A stretch of 64,000 nucleotides of DNA, taken from positions 121,611 through 185,610 of the forward strand of contig WNNJ02001307.1 in the NCBI GenBank assembly GCA_012934845.2. The letters are read 5' to 3'. How positions within the stretch are numbered: the first letter of the stretch is position 1; the number at the start of each line of letters is the position of its first letter. A model generated the notes under the pieces. That model was not told where the DNA came from. It made no database searches and worked only from the letters and a program-made list of their open reading frames with translations. Made by a program: the position numbers and the translations under genes. This stretch comes from Pomphorhynchus laevis. Taxonomy: Eukaryota > Acanthocephala > Palaeacanthocephala > Echinorhynchida > Pomphorhynchidae. This document shows positions 46,488 to 57,066 of the stretch, in pieces.

Positions 46488-47265
46488 GTAACTTTATATA
46501 TTTGTAGAAATCAAGTTGTATTTGTAAATGCATAATCAATGCTGCCCTGCCAACTCACTAGTTATTTAATTATGTGGCATCATTTAATATAATTAAATGT
46601 CAGATTCTTCTGCATTGGAATGCAGAAGAACTAAGTGATCTCAAACATAAATGTGGTAACTTTATATATCTGTAGAAATCAAGTTGTATTTGTAAATGCA
46701 TAATCAATGCTTCCCTGCCAACTCACTAGTTATTTATGATGACATCATTTAATATAATTAAATGTCAGATTCTTCTGCATCTTGGAATGCAGAAGAATCT
46801 AAGTGATCTCAAACATAAATGTGGTAACTTTATATATCTGTAGAAATCAAGTTGTATTTGTAAATGCATAATCAATGCTGCCCTGCCAACTCACTAGTTA
46901 TTTAATTATGTGGCATCATTTAATATAATTAAATGTCAGATTCTTCTGCATCTTGGAATGCAGAAGAATCTAAGTGATCTCAAACATAAATGTGGTAACT
47001 TTATATCTGTATAAATCAAGCTGTATTTGTAAATGCATGATCAATGCTGCCCTGCCAACTCACTAGTTATTTAATTATGTGGCATCATTTAATATAATTA
47101 AATGTCAGATTCTTCTGCATCTTGGAATGCAGAAGAATCTAAGTGATCTCAAACATAAATGTGGTAACTTTATATATCTGTAGAAATCAAGTTGTATTTG
47201 TAAATGCATGATCAATGCTGCCCTGCCAACTCACTAGTTATTTAATTATGTGGCATCATTTAAGG
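46488..47265 (+). repeat. 168-171-bp satellite, about five copies, each with a hairpin
   Basis: The phrase tagaaatcaagttgtatttg or a close variant recurs at about 46506, 46674, 46842, 47011 and 47182. Complete units contain agattcttctgcat-cttgga-atgcagaagaatct, a perfect 14-bp stem with 6-nt loop (46767-46800, 46938-46971, 47107-47140). The first unit has a shortened loop. Copies are only slightly diverged, so the array is young. It starts about 400 bp after the FOG stop codon, so it may be transcribed in an extended 3' UTR. Confidence 0.85.
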
Positions 47266-47269
47266 TCAT

Positions 47270-48620
47270 AAATCTTATAACGATCTAATTTAATGGAACG
47301 TAAACAAAAAAGTAACCTTTGAAGTTGCTAAACTTAAAGGGCTACTTTAACTTTAGTAAAAGGCTACTAATTTGCTTAATTATTCATATAAACTAACAGT
47401 AAGAATTAAAAATTTGAAAGATATTTATATTCTTATTTTAAAAGATTTAAAAAGCCAAATTTTAATGATTTTAAAAACAAATGGAATTAACGTTTTAGCA
47501 AAGTTGATAATGTAAAGTTGTATATTACGCGAAACGGTGTGTGTGAATTCTATCACAATAACTAGAGAATTTTCCTCACTTTATAGCTTTTAAGATGAAA
47601 TATTGAAACGGTTTATGTCATTGCATGTATAGATGTTGTTGTGTTATCTCTATTTTGATATAGTTTTCATCACTTGAAGATATCAAGTTCATAATTGAAA
47701 AAAATTCAAAATATATAAAGATTATGTATTCTGGGCTCAATAAAGAGTCTAGCAAAATACTGGACAATATTAAATTTTGTAAATTTTTGCTAAAATTTTC
47801 AACCTGGCGATTGGCCGTATCTGATCTATAGCAGATCACCCTAGGGGACCTGCTGTACGTGATCTGCTAGTATCATTATATACCAAGATAAATGTATTTG
47901 TCAACCGAAATACATTACTGATCAATCCAGTAGTCAGAAAGTATCAGTATATCACTAATATAGGAGACATATATTGTAGCTTTTTATAATGCTTACATGT
48001 GTCTATATAGTTGTAGCAAAACCCAGTGTTACACTAGCACGGATTCTTGTTCTACGATATATTAACTTTGATTTCCAAACTTGATTCAGCTTATGCATCA
48101 ATACTATTTGAACATTCATAAATTTTATCATTTAGAGTACATCTTTAAGCTAAGAAAAATCTTATTCTCTTTCAACGTCAATATCCAAAATTATTGTTAA
48201 GATAAGTATAAACTGAAAAATAAATGTTATCTAATTGTAAATTTATTTAAATAAATTTTATTTATGGGGATGTAGCAATTTCCATAATGTTTACAGAAGG
48301 AATCAATCAAGATTGAAATTGATCAACATTAAGTATGAATTCTTTTGTATGATGTATCAATGACCATAAGGGGGCATTTTATAACAAAACTTCAAATTTT
48401 AACGTATTATATAATCAAATTATAACACAAATTAAAACATTTGTCTTTTAAGTGTATATGAATATGTTTGCATTTAATTTGTAGTCATTAAATTTAAACT
48501 ACATTGGTCCATAATTTCTGTTATATATTTTGCAATAAATTTACATCAAGTTTTTTACTATCCGTTTTTGTATTTCAGTTTGATACATATACGGTTATTC
48601 CATGCATTTAAGTTTTGTTT
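47270..48620. other. gene-free stretch between the satellite and PIG-H
   Basis: AT-rich. It contains an 11-bp inverted repeat (tagcagatcac ... gtgatctgcta) at about 47830-47870. The minus-strand open frame at 47618-47839 has no recognised family. The last bases carry possible splice acceptors (tgtatttcag at 48571-48580, ttttgttttag at 48613-48623) for PIG-H. Confidence 0.5.
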
Positions 48621-48659
48621 TAGATTTATTGCTGGGTCATCATTCAAAATTTAAAGCTT

Positions 48660-49124
48660 ATGCCTGTTATCATCAATGGAACAGTAGATAATTATTTACA
48701 CATTCAAAGAACGGATGATCCCGGCGAACGGCTTGATTCAATTAACTTAATCACTATTTTAATGATACCGTTTTATTCATTATTTAATCTGTTGCGCTTA
48801 TTCCCTAGTCGTCGAATACTTCACTCACGAGGGCATCGACAAACTTCACAAGTTACAGAAAGCATCCTTGCGCTTAGAGATTTTGGAATACAAATAGATG
48901 ATAAATTTATACCTGTTAGTAATATTTACGCTATAACAATGAATGAGAGAGTGGGAATTTTTAGAATTTACAATTGCTTGGAAATAGTTGTCAGATTAAA
49001 TAATATGGGGAAGTTTATAAGTATACCGATATTAATTGGTCAAAATACCGATGTTCTTCGTGATATCGAGAATAAACTGAACTGCTGTCTGCTTAGAACA
49101 AGCGTTTCCAGTAATCACGAATAG
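48660..49124 (+). CDS. PIG-H: GPI N-acetylglucosaminyltransferase subunit H
   Basis: 154 residues from ATG 48660. A hydrophobic stretch near residues 30-47 (LITILMIPFYSLFNLLRL) precedes the PIG-H domain: ESILALRDFGIQI, FIPVSNIYAITMNERVGIFR, IYNCLEIVVRL, then IPILIGQ and a final amphipathic segment. Animal PIG-H has the same order (TLLIIDSLGIQ, FI..KVKDIVINEAIY, YYLCILLK, VVPVFQ) and about 190 residues. PIG-H is an accessory subunit of the ER-membrane complex that makes GlcNAc-PI, the first step of GPI-anchor synthesis. The N-terminus is short; an acceptor (ttttgttttag) in phase 13 codons before the ATG means an upstream exon is possible. Its stop overlaps the 3' end of the opposite gene mS25. 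Confidence 0.7.
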   Translation: MPVIINGTVDNYLHIQRTDDPGERLDSINLITILMIPFYSLFNLLRLFPSRRILHSRGHRQTSQVTESILALRDFGIQIDDKFIPVSNIYAITMNERVGIFRIYNCLEIVVRLNNMGKFISIPILIGQNTDVLRDIENKLNCCLLRTSVSSNHE

Positions 49125-49770
49125 CGTCATCATCCGAAATTTTCGAGCGAGCATCCTCTAATCGTTCTTGGTTCGAAGGCCAATGGTTTCGCTGAATCAT
49201 AAAATCAGGTAATCGTTTGAATCCCGTACATGCAACCTGATCTAGATGTGAGCAGATGCACTTGCGCTTTGTGTGATCTCCGAAATTAGCCGTATTCATT
49301 TTGTCTAATTCTGCTATTGCAAGAGTGTTCAATTGCATTTGTTGATCGGTTTTGAAACACTTATCTGAATTCGTCGACATTGTATTGCTATCATAACATA
49401 CCAGCTTTCTGAATCGCTCTTGAATATGCTTAGATTCTTCTTTATAGCAATCAATGTACAGCTTTGAATAGTCGCACGATTTATCTGTTACTCCTATTTT
49501 ATTATGATCTTCGCTGTTTTGACTTACAACAATGCTAATGAATGGGTTTGGAAGCAAATTTTCATACTGCAGCATTTGAACATCCGGATTTTTATACTGC
49601 AATCGGGGAAGCTCGTAAAATATAAAACGTCGTAGTCCTTCACAGCAAGAACGTTCTTTTGTGAAATTAAATGCGACTATTTTAACTTCAGGCCGAAGAA
49701 CAAGAGTACCCTCTTTGAGATAGCGAAGTGTTCTTCTCCATGGAGCGGGACCTTTCATGTAGTTCTTCAT
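49093..49770 (-). CDS. mRpS25: mitochondrial small-subunit ribosomal protein mS25
   Basis: Single-exon 225-residue frame, ATG at 49770 (a second Met, 49758, gives the family-typical MKGPAPWRRTLRYL start). Hallmarks: RRTLRYLKEGTLVLRPEVKI, RFIFYELPRLQYKNPDVQML and NPFISI (the thioredoxin-like L51/S25/CI-B8 fold), then ANFGDHTKRKCICSHLDQVA followed by CTGFKRLPDFM. This matches the family's NPANFGYGCGRHCICE...CPG...LPDHM, including three of its cysteines. Relatives are about 165-175 residues; here an insert around 100-150 and a charged C-terminal tail (ARSKISDDDAIRDYWKRLF) make it longer. It is part of the mitoribosomal small subunit in the matrix. The 3' end overlaps PIG-H antisense by 32 nt. 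The upstream side faces a tandem-repeat array from about 50014. Confidence 0.85.
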   Translation of the reverse strand: MKNYMKGPAPWRRTLRYLKEGTLVLRPEVKIVAFNFTKERSCCEGLRRFIFYELPRLQYKNPDVQMLQYENLLPNPFISIVVSQNSEDHNKIGVTDKSCDYSKLYIDCYKEESKHIQERFRKLVCYDSNTMSTNSDKCFKTDQQMQLNTLAIAELDKMNTANFGDHTKRKCICSHLDQVACTGFKRLPDFMIQRNHWPSNQERLEDARSKISDDDAIRDYWKRLF

Positions 49771-50013
49771 ATTACCAAAATACTCTACAATGATTATTTA
49801 TAATTAAAATCTATTTAACATTCAATTTACCAAAGATTTTGTCGTTTAAAATTTCTTTACCGTTATTTGATTTGTTATAGATATTTTGGCGACCTCTCAC
49901 TGTTTAAGTTTTTTGTTGTATAAATGTTACAAGTTGAAAAATTAAATAATTAATTATTTAATATTTAATTATTACCGATATTATTTTTGATATTATTTAA
50001 GTGTACATTAAAT
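49771..50013 (-). promoter_or_regulatory. short upstream region of mS25
   Basis: About 240 bp of AT-rich DNA between the mS25 start codon and the satellite array. It must hold the promoter unless that lies in or beyond the array. No specific motif can be assigned. Confidence 0.35.
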
Positions 50014-50940
50014 AGGATTCCTGATATGTATTGTTGAAATATTCTCTATGATATACAGAGGGATTTCGAAATATGGACGCTTATGGGATTAAGCTATCAG
50101 GGATTCCTGGTATGGATTTTTGAAATATTCTCTATGATATACAGAGGAATTTCGAAATGTGGATGCTTATGGGATTAAGCATATAGTATTAAGCTATCAG
50201 GGATCCCTGATATGTATTGTTGAAATATTTTTTATGATATACAGAGGAATTTCGAAATATGGATGCTTATGTGATTAAGCTTATGGGATTAAGCTATAAG
50301 GGATTCCTGGTATGTATTGTTGAAATTTTCTCTATGATATACAGAGGAATTTCGAAATGTGGATGCTTATGGGATTAAGCTTATGGGATTAAGCTATCAG
50401 GGATTCCTGATATGAATTTATGAAATATTCTCTATGATATACGGGATTTCGAAATGTGAATGCTTATGGGATTAAGCTTATGAGATTAAGCTATCAGGGA
50501 TTCCTGGTATGGTTTTTTGAAATATTCTCTATGATATACTCAGAAATTTCGAAATGTGGATGCTTATGGGATTAAGCTTATGGGATTAAGCTATCAGGGA
50601 TTCCTGGTATGGATTTATGAAATATTCTCTATGATATACGGGATTTCGAAATGTGAATGCTTATGGGATTAAGCTTATGAGATTAAGCTATCAGGGATTC
50701 CTGGTATGGACTTTTAAAATATTCTTTATGATATACAGAGGGATTTCGAAATGTGGATGCTTATGGGATTAAGCTATCAGGGATTTCCGGTATGGATTTT
50801 TGAAATATTCTCTATGATATACTCAGGAATTTCGAAATGTGGATGCTTATGGGATTAAGCTATCAGGGATTCCTGGTATGTATTGTCGAAATATTCTCTA
50901 TGATATCCAGAGGGATTTTGAAATATGGATGCTTATGCAT
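50014..50940. repeat. tandem satellite upstream of mS25, ten units of 86-87 or about 100 bp
   Basis: Units start ggattcctggtatg (about 50014, 50101, 50201, 50301, 50401, 50499, 50599, 50695, 50781, 50868). They continue tgaaatattctctatgatat, acagaggaatttcgaaatgt and ggatgcttatgggattaagc. Long units carry an extra 14-bp ttatgggattaagc, so both size classes derive from slippage of that sub-unit. tttcgaaat inside each unit is palindromic. Confidence 0.85.
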
Positions 50941-52050
50941 GGATAAAAATACAGTATCTGATTAAATACATGGAATTGAAGGTTGTCTTGATTCACAATA
51001 ACCAGGAAATATTTCCGATCAGTAGACGCTAACGGCGTGAGCTATAAAATCGAAGATCACATTTTTTTGATGAGTCTGAATCTACCGTGACTAACCGGTA
51101 CTAGGCGAAAGTATAGGAACATTACGAATAAAAACTTCTATTTTTAAGAGTTAGTGAGATTGAAGTTGGAAATTATTAAAGAAGGATGCCGTAGTTCATT
51201 ATAATTCAGGTTAGGATTATTACCCTTGTTCCTATATAGATTCTTGCTTAAATCAATCCACTGTCAGAATAGCCATATTTTGGATGATAAAATGTCCCCA
51301 TGATCACTGTGCACTTCATTTAATGTCATTGCCATTAAATGCCACATCATAATAACATCGAAGGATTATAAATACGTTAAGTGATATTGGCTTTAATGCG
51401 ATTGATAACCAGTGATCTTAATTTTCACTCCCCAAGCTTTATTGCTTAAGTTGCTAGAAAAAAAGCATTTCCAATGTTTCTGACCAGATTTCAACCAGAT
51501 TTTATTCTTGCAAATCAGTAAGGGCTTTCCTTCAAAACAACCAAATATGCAATATCGTGCTTGTAAGATCTTCGAAGCTTCAATAAATCGATTAAGTTGC
51601 AATTTATGTTTGTATGATCTTTAATAATTAGAATAAATAAACTATTTAAGAGCTAAAAAATCAAAAAATCTCTTTTGTTCAGGATTCAAATTTTATATTG
51701 AATATGGAGTCTGTAAATAACCTCAAAGGACGGAATACGGACACAATACAATAACGTTATTGTAAAATCGATATCCGAGATCAATTTATGTAGAAAACAG
51801 ATAAACTTAGTCTTCCAAAATTATGGAAAAAAAAGAAATTATTATAAATGTTTCGGCCTTTAGTACATTGTACATTGAACGATAGATTAAAAATGTTCGA
51901 AACGTTTGCAACAGATTACGAAGTTTCTTTCTGTTTTTCACAGTTCGATTTTGTATTAAGCATTGATAAATAAAAGTGTCCACATGTAGACAGCAGGCGT
52001 CGTTTTTCCAATAATCGTTATTTTAATGTTAAATTATCCACTTAGTTTAA
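50941..52050. other. stretch without a recognised gene
   Basis: Mixed AT-rich sequence with scattered moderate-GC parts. A 69-residue minus-strand open frame (51393-51602) has a coding-like look (KHWKCFFSSNLSNKAWG) but no family I recognise. Confidence 0.45.
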
Positions 52051-52054
52051 CATT

Positions 52055-52705
52055 ATAAACCGCCATGGAGAATCTTTGATAGATGCTTTCATATATTTTG
52101 AATTGTAAATTTAAATCCAAGTCAGTATTCGCTTCAAAATTTCCGTATTCATATTATATGGTGCATGAGTATTGGATACTCAGGTCATTTCGCCCGATTT
52201 TGTCTTTGCACGTACACACGGCCTCATCAGAGGGTTGAGTACCGGCATTTTCCCTCGTAAATTATTTTGTTTTTTTTTCATGGTTCGAACACTTGTCGGA
52301 TCACTGGCACACGCTCAGGACGCTCGATTATCCATCTAGTCACTCTATAATTCTCTAGTTATATGAACCTTTACATTTTTCTACAAATACATGTATGCGG
52401 GATCTTTTAACAAATGCTTTCATATGTATGTAGTTCCACATGAAACCTGCTTAGTCAAACCGCCTTGGAGATGTTTTGATGAATACTTTCATATATTTAT
52501 AATTGTAGATTCTAATCCAAATATTCGCTTCCAAGTTTTCAAATTTATTTTCCTTATACTCAAGTGTTGGATACTCAGGTCATTTCGTCAGATTTTACCT
52601 TTGCATGATACGCCCAGGCTTATTCAGACGATTGAGTACCGGCATTTTTCAGAAATTATTTTGCTTCTCTCATGATTCAAGCTAGCGACGAATCACTGCA
52701 TAGCT
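52055..52705. repeat. imperfect tandem duplication, unit about 395 bp
   Basis: 52060-52320 and 52455-52705 share aaaccgcc.tggaga, ctttcatatatttt.aattgta, gttggatactcaggtcattt or its variant, gattgagtaccggcattttt and atga.tc.a.. phrases in the same order. Divergence is considerable. The plus-strand frames in the second copy (52391-52675) are not conserved in the first, so I do not call a gene. Confidence 0.65.
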
Positions 52706-53510
52706 ACTACACCAGGTACGAAAATATTATTATTTCAAATTTTTTATTTACAAATTATTTTGTAGCTTTCGAACAAGAGTATTCCTTACTGCTCATTTTG
52801 TTTGTTTTCTGCCAATTGTTATCAAGTTACCTTAAAAAGGGAAAATTCCCTTTGCGTGAATTGATAAAAAATGGCAAAATAAAAACAGTGGACTAGGTTA
52901 GGTAAATCGCTTTCCGGGATTCATCTTTGGAATGCTCCTTTAATAAATTGACAAGGTTTAAACCAGAATAAGTAGTGAAATTTTATTTTAATTATTTAAA
53001 TTAAATAATTAAATTTAAATTAAATTATTTAAATTTAATTAAATTTTATTTAATTATATTTTCTGAAAGACAAATACATAAACAAATGCATAACCTTACT
53101 TCCAAGTTATATAAAGTTTAAAGTTATCCTATCCAAAGACCGGTGTTGCATTCAAAAAGACGGACAAAGGCAAATAACATCAATATAAAAAAGAAACTAT
53201 GAAACAGTAATATAGTTTTACTAATATAAGAAGATTAGCACATCGGAAGTCAAAGCATCTATAAATAAAGTTGAAACTGTCATTAAAAAAACTCGTCATG
53301 GTATGATAACGGCGATAAGAAACTTCGAGTAAATATTATATCTACGATCCGTGTTATATCGACAGTTTAAACACCTTCGTCCCATGGGATTAAGGTATAG
53401 AGTGAGTATACTTCCAGTGCTGCCATAATCTTGATCTTAGAGAAAGCTTTTATTGTTTCCATTTTTCTAAGAAATACAAAAGAACCTTGGTTAATTTCGT
53501 CATGTTTCAG
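52706..53510. other. stretch without a recognised gene
   Basis: AT-rich; a palindromic aaattaaat/atttaattt tract lies at 52985-53055. An open frame at 52672-52896 has no recognised family. Confidence 0.45.
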
Positions 53511-53513
53511 TAA

Positions 53514-55640
53514 TTGTTAGATATATTTATATATGAATCTGGAGAGAACAAGGATCCCAAGTGGCAATTCATTAAGATCCCTGAGGCAATAAATATATGT
53601 CAACTTTTATCCAGAAAGAACCTGCCGGAAACTCAAAAATCGTTTACACGAGGATACTTTCAATTTATACGACTATGTATTGATCATCACCACATATCGA
53701 AAGGTTTGAAATTACCAAAGTCAATGGAAGTAAATATATCAATTATACCAAAAGAATCGGTATTCCAGCACCGATGGAATAACGCCATTAGAACAGCGGA
53801 ATGCAAAATGCTAACTTCGATGTTAATGGACTTTGTTCAGTAATAACGACAGAAGTTTAATTTTGAACTTCTAAAAACATTAGCAGTAATTATGTCTAGA
53901 TATTATATCTAGATATGGCAAATCATTTTGCGTTCGCCATAATAATCATACGAATGGTCTAAGATTATCAAAAACAATGCAGGTCAATCAAAAGTGTGAT
54001 TCCCCCTAATCAAATGCAAAAGCTGTTGTGTCGTTGGAATACAACGACACAACAGCTTTTGTGTGGCAGAAAAAGCTTTAGCACAACAGCTTTGGTGAGG
54101 CAGAAATAAAGCTCACTAGAATGTTGTGAATTTTTTATTCTTTGGCTTCTAACAACAGTCCTGATGCAATTGATGATGTTATACTATATAAACTGCCAAA
54201 GTCAAAAGCACGTAAATTGAAGTGGAATGGATATCGAGTTGTTTCAGCTAAAGTACTGGATCTTTATCCTCTTAGACGATGTCGAAGATTCCGCCGTCCA
54301 AGAGTCGCAAACACCGAAACGGCAATTAATCTGACAAGCATTCAACTCACGTATCCGCAAAAATAATTGCTCTATCTCTATGGGCATGTCGTACGTTCCA
54401 AGTTTTAGAGAATATAAAAGACTGAATCTAATAAAAGGGATAAGAAATGCTACAGATAGAGCTATCGAAGGAATACCTGAAGAAACCATAAATGCTTTTT
54501 TAAAAACAAATTATTTGAACAACAAGGAGCTTAAAAGTACTACAAATTAAACCTAACTTCAAGTCTTATAATAATTTGAGTCGATCACACATTAGCGAAA
54601 CTTCATCCGCTAAATCGTCTTATCTTTAAGATATACAAGATGTGTAATGCATAATACAGCTAAGGAGTGGCGGATATGAAGAAATCCATATTGGAGATCA
54701 CAAAGCCGTGATAATTGAGGTAAACACTGCAATACAGATTATCATTAGGGATGATAAATCAGAAAAGGAACTGATAGCTCAGAATCCGGTTCCAGGATTC
54801 ATGTATTCGTTGTCAAAAATCCATAAGGGTGTTAGCCCTTGTCCAGGTAGGCCGATAATTAGAAATTGTGGTACCGCTTGTGAGAAGTTAGCACGCTACT
54901 TAGATGGCAGACTGAATCCGTTATTAAAATCACGACCCTAATTTATAGAGAGTACCGATCAATTTCTTAGACAATTCAATCAAATGCGTAACAACATCCG
55001 AAGGTCGAGTATAGTTTTCACGCTCGACATTGAATCATTATTTACATCGATTTTTAAGGAGCATGGTATTGCCGCAGCTCGGGATTTAATGCAGTCTCAT
55101 CACAAATGCAGGCTCTGGTATAAACTGAAAGTGCTTTTCAAGAAATGTGTGAACTTTAGAAGAATTTTTACTGGAAGTAGGTCTAATTTAACTGAAACTC
55201 CCGGCATATACAAATGTTTGAACAAGCGTTGTATGTCTTGTAATGAAATCAACGAAGGGAGATCTTTTAAAAGTGAAGTAACAAATCTGAGATACTCAAT
55301 TATATGCAAAACTAATTGTAGAATTAAAAATATAATATATTTTTGTGTCTGTTCACAATGTCCTTCTTGCTATGTTGGATAGACATCGAACTCACTAAAC
55401 ATAAGGATAAATTGTCGTCGCTCAGATATACTCGCTAAACACATTGGAAGGTATGGAGCAGAGAATCATTGAATAAATAATCCTGACCATAAAATGGGAT
55501 TAATGATGTTAGAGACATCATCTTAGAGTGATGTCAAGCGCAAGCAGCGGGCAGTTTTGGATAGAACAGTTAATTACCAAGATGCAGCTGAATTACCATC
55601 TGTCATGATTGACATGAAATCCACTTATACTGTAGTAGTT
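53514..55640 (+). mobile_element. Penelope-like element with GIY-YIG endonuclease, internally deleted
   Basis: RT N-terminal part at 54700-54945: VPGFMYSLSKIHKGVSPCPG and RPIIRNCGTACEKLARYLDG (the KIHK...PGRPI block), then IVFTLDIESLFTSI (motif A) at about 55010-55060. The frame then jumps to TPGIYKCLNKRCMSCN and the GIY-YIG block IIYFCVCSQCPSCYVG (55310-55380), so RT motifs B and C are missing. A TAG follows at 55381, with continuation SNSLNIRINCRRSD to about 55450. Frames 53514-53843 and 54142-54366 may be the element's N-terminal region. The tail to 55640 decays. A different Penelope branch from the YIDD-type copies. Confidence 0.7.
54017..54061. repeat. perfect 20-bp stem, 5-nt loop
   Basis: caaaagctgttgtgtcgttg (54017-54036), loop gaata, then the exact inverse complement (54042-54061). 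A third partial arm (agcacaacagcttt) follows at 54077-54095. It sits inside the Penelope-like relic. Confidence 0.9.
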
Positions 55641-55759
55641 TAAAAGAACAATGATTAATCTCTTTTGTGGCCAATATTTTGTATTTTAGATACCGAAGTT
55701 GATTGTTTAGGTCGAAAAGCTTTGAAACCATTCTTTGGATTTTTTAAATTTCAATATAT

Positions 55760-56257
55760 ATAGTTATCACAAACGCAGTCTTCATGACTGCTGGGTGGAT
55801 AGGATCGTCTCGGAGTGATACATTAGACTGATGGAGCTGATGATCGAAATCACGTGTCAATTTCACAGGGTATAGGCTCCTGGACCACATACCGATTTTT
55901 GAAATTACGCATTCCTTCTAACTCGTGCAAGCATCGCCAGAAAGCATTTGTGATAGGAAGACAGCAGAAGATCCACACACGCAACAAGCTAGTAAAAACG
56001 CTTCTGCACCTGAGTTTCGTATAGCATCGTGAGGAATTGCTGGTGTCTTTATAGTTATCACAAAAGCAGTCGAAACGCACCCTAACCACTTCATCCGACT
56101 GACGATGACTGCTGGGTGGTTAGGATCGTCTCGGAGTGATACATTAGACTGATAAGCTGATGGTCGAAGTCCAGATTTTTAGCAGATAATATGGATTTTA
56201 AATCAATAGTAGCCAGTTTAGGCTCCTGGACCACAGTTTCAAGCGATTTTTCGCAAT

Positions 56258-56350
<93 letters not shown>

Positions 56351-56580
56351 ATCATGAGATCTCGAGTGCGGATTGATGATCATATGACTATATGATTTGC
56401 GCAAAGAGCGCAGGCTTCAGACAATAAGCAAAGTGTCGGAAACGCCTTTATTCACAATGTCACACAGGCAACCGAAACGACCAGTGTGTACCTCATTCTA
56501 CTGATGAGTGTTGCCGGGTACTCATCATTTCGATGCTGAAGTGGTCGTCTAGAAGTGACATAGATCCTGCATTTCTTTGA
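55760..56580 (+). repeat. structured terminal repeats downstream of the GIY-YIG Penelope-like relic
   Basis: 55790-55850 and 56083-56162 are direct repeats (atgactgctgggtgg, aggatcgtctcggagtgata, cattagactgat). ggctcctggaccaca recurs at about 55877 and 56221. At about 56058-56108, agcagt-CGAAAC ... CTGACGA-tg-actgct forms a 6-bp stem around the two boxes. At about 56431-56516, ggcaac-CGAAAC ... CTGATGAG-t-gttgcc does the same with other arm bases. Such CTGANGA/GAAA boxes recall hammerhead ribozyme cores, which Penelope-like terminal repeats are known to carry. Confidence 0.6.
56262..56348. repeat. (AT)n microsatellite
   Basis: About 43 uninterrupted AT dinucleotides. They separate two of the structured terminal repeats above. 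Confidence 0.95.
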
Positions 56581-56584
56581 TCGA

Positions 56585-57066
56585 ATCCTGTTTCAATTGA
56601 CGAATACATTGAATACATCATATATATAATCAAATTTAGAAATGATACACATCTAGAAACCGCTTACAAAGCGCTTTTTACATTTGCAAGAAAGATATAA
56701 AATTAACGATCCCGTCAACGTCAGATACTTCACATGAACTTTATTTACAACGATTAATAATTCTACATTTTAAATACACAAAGCATCACTTCAGGTGATC
56801 ACGTTCATTTATATTTTTTCCTCTCTCTCTATATATATATTTAAATTTATTAAATTGCCATATTTAAATATCGCAATTATTAGCGCACAAACTATTTGTA
56901 TTATTTCATTGTTTTATTGACTTTTGATTCTTAAAACTCAATTCTTAAATTGCAAATTATGAACGAAATTACAATTCATTTTTTTTCTAAGTTTTTAAAG
57001 ATGTAAAACATTTTTATTGCTGAACACTACGGACTCAAAGTTTTTATCCGTTCAAACATTTAAGAG
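56585..57066 (-). other. KSR 3' flank and 3' UTR region
   Basis: AT-rich. On the minus strand an AATAAA (complement at about 57013-57018) lies some 50 nt after the KSR stop codon and is a plausible polyadenylation signal. 56886-57027 is duplicated at 57688-57838. Confidence 0.5.
56886..57027. repeat. ~142-bp direct repeat either side of the last KSR exons (partner 57688-57838)
   Basis: Both copies contain attatttcattgttttattg, acttttgattcttaaaactc, gcaaattatgaacgaaat and gatgtaaaacatttttattg with very few differences. They are about 800 bp apart in direct orientation and bracket the two terminal KSR exons, so unequal exchange between them would delete or duplicate the 3' end of the gene. Confidence 0.85.

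Noticed and set aside
56198-56404. Open frame with an IYIYIY run
   Set aside because: Translation of the (AT)n microsatellite.
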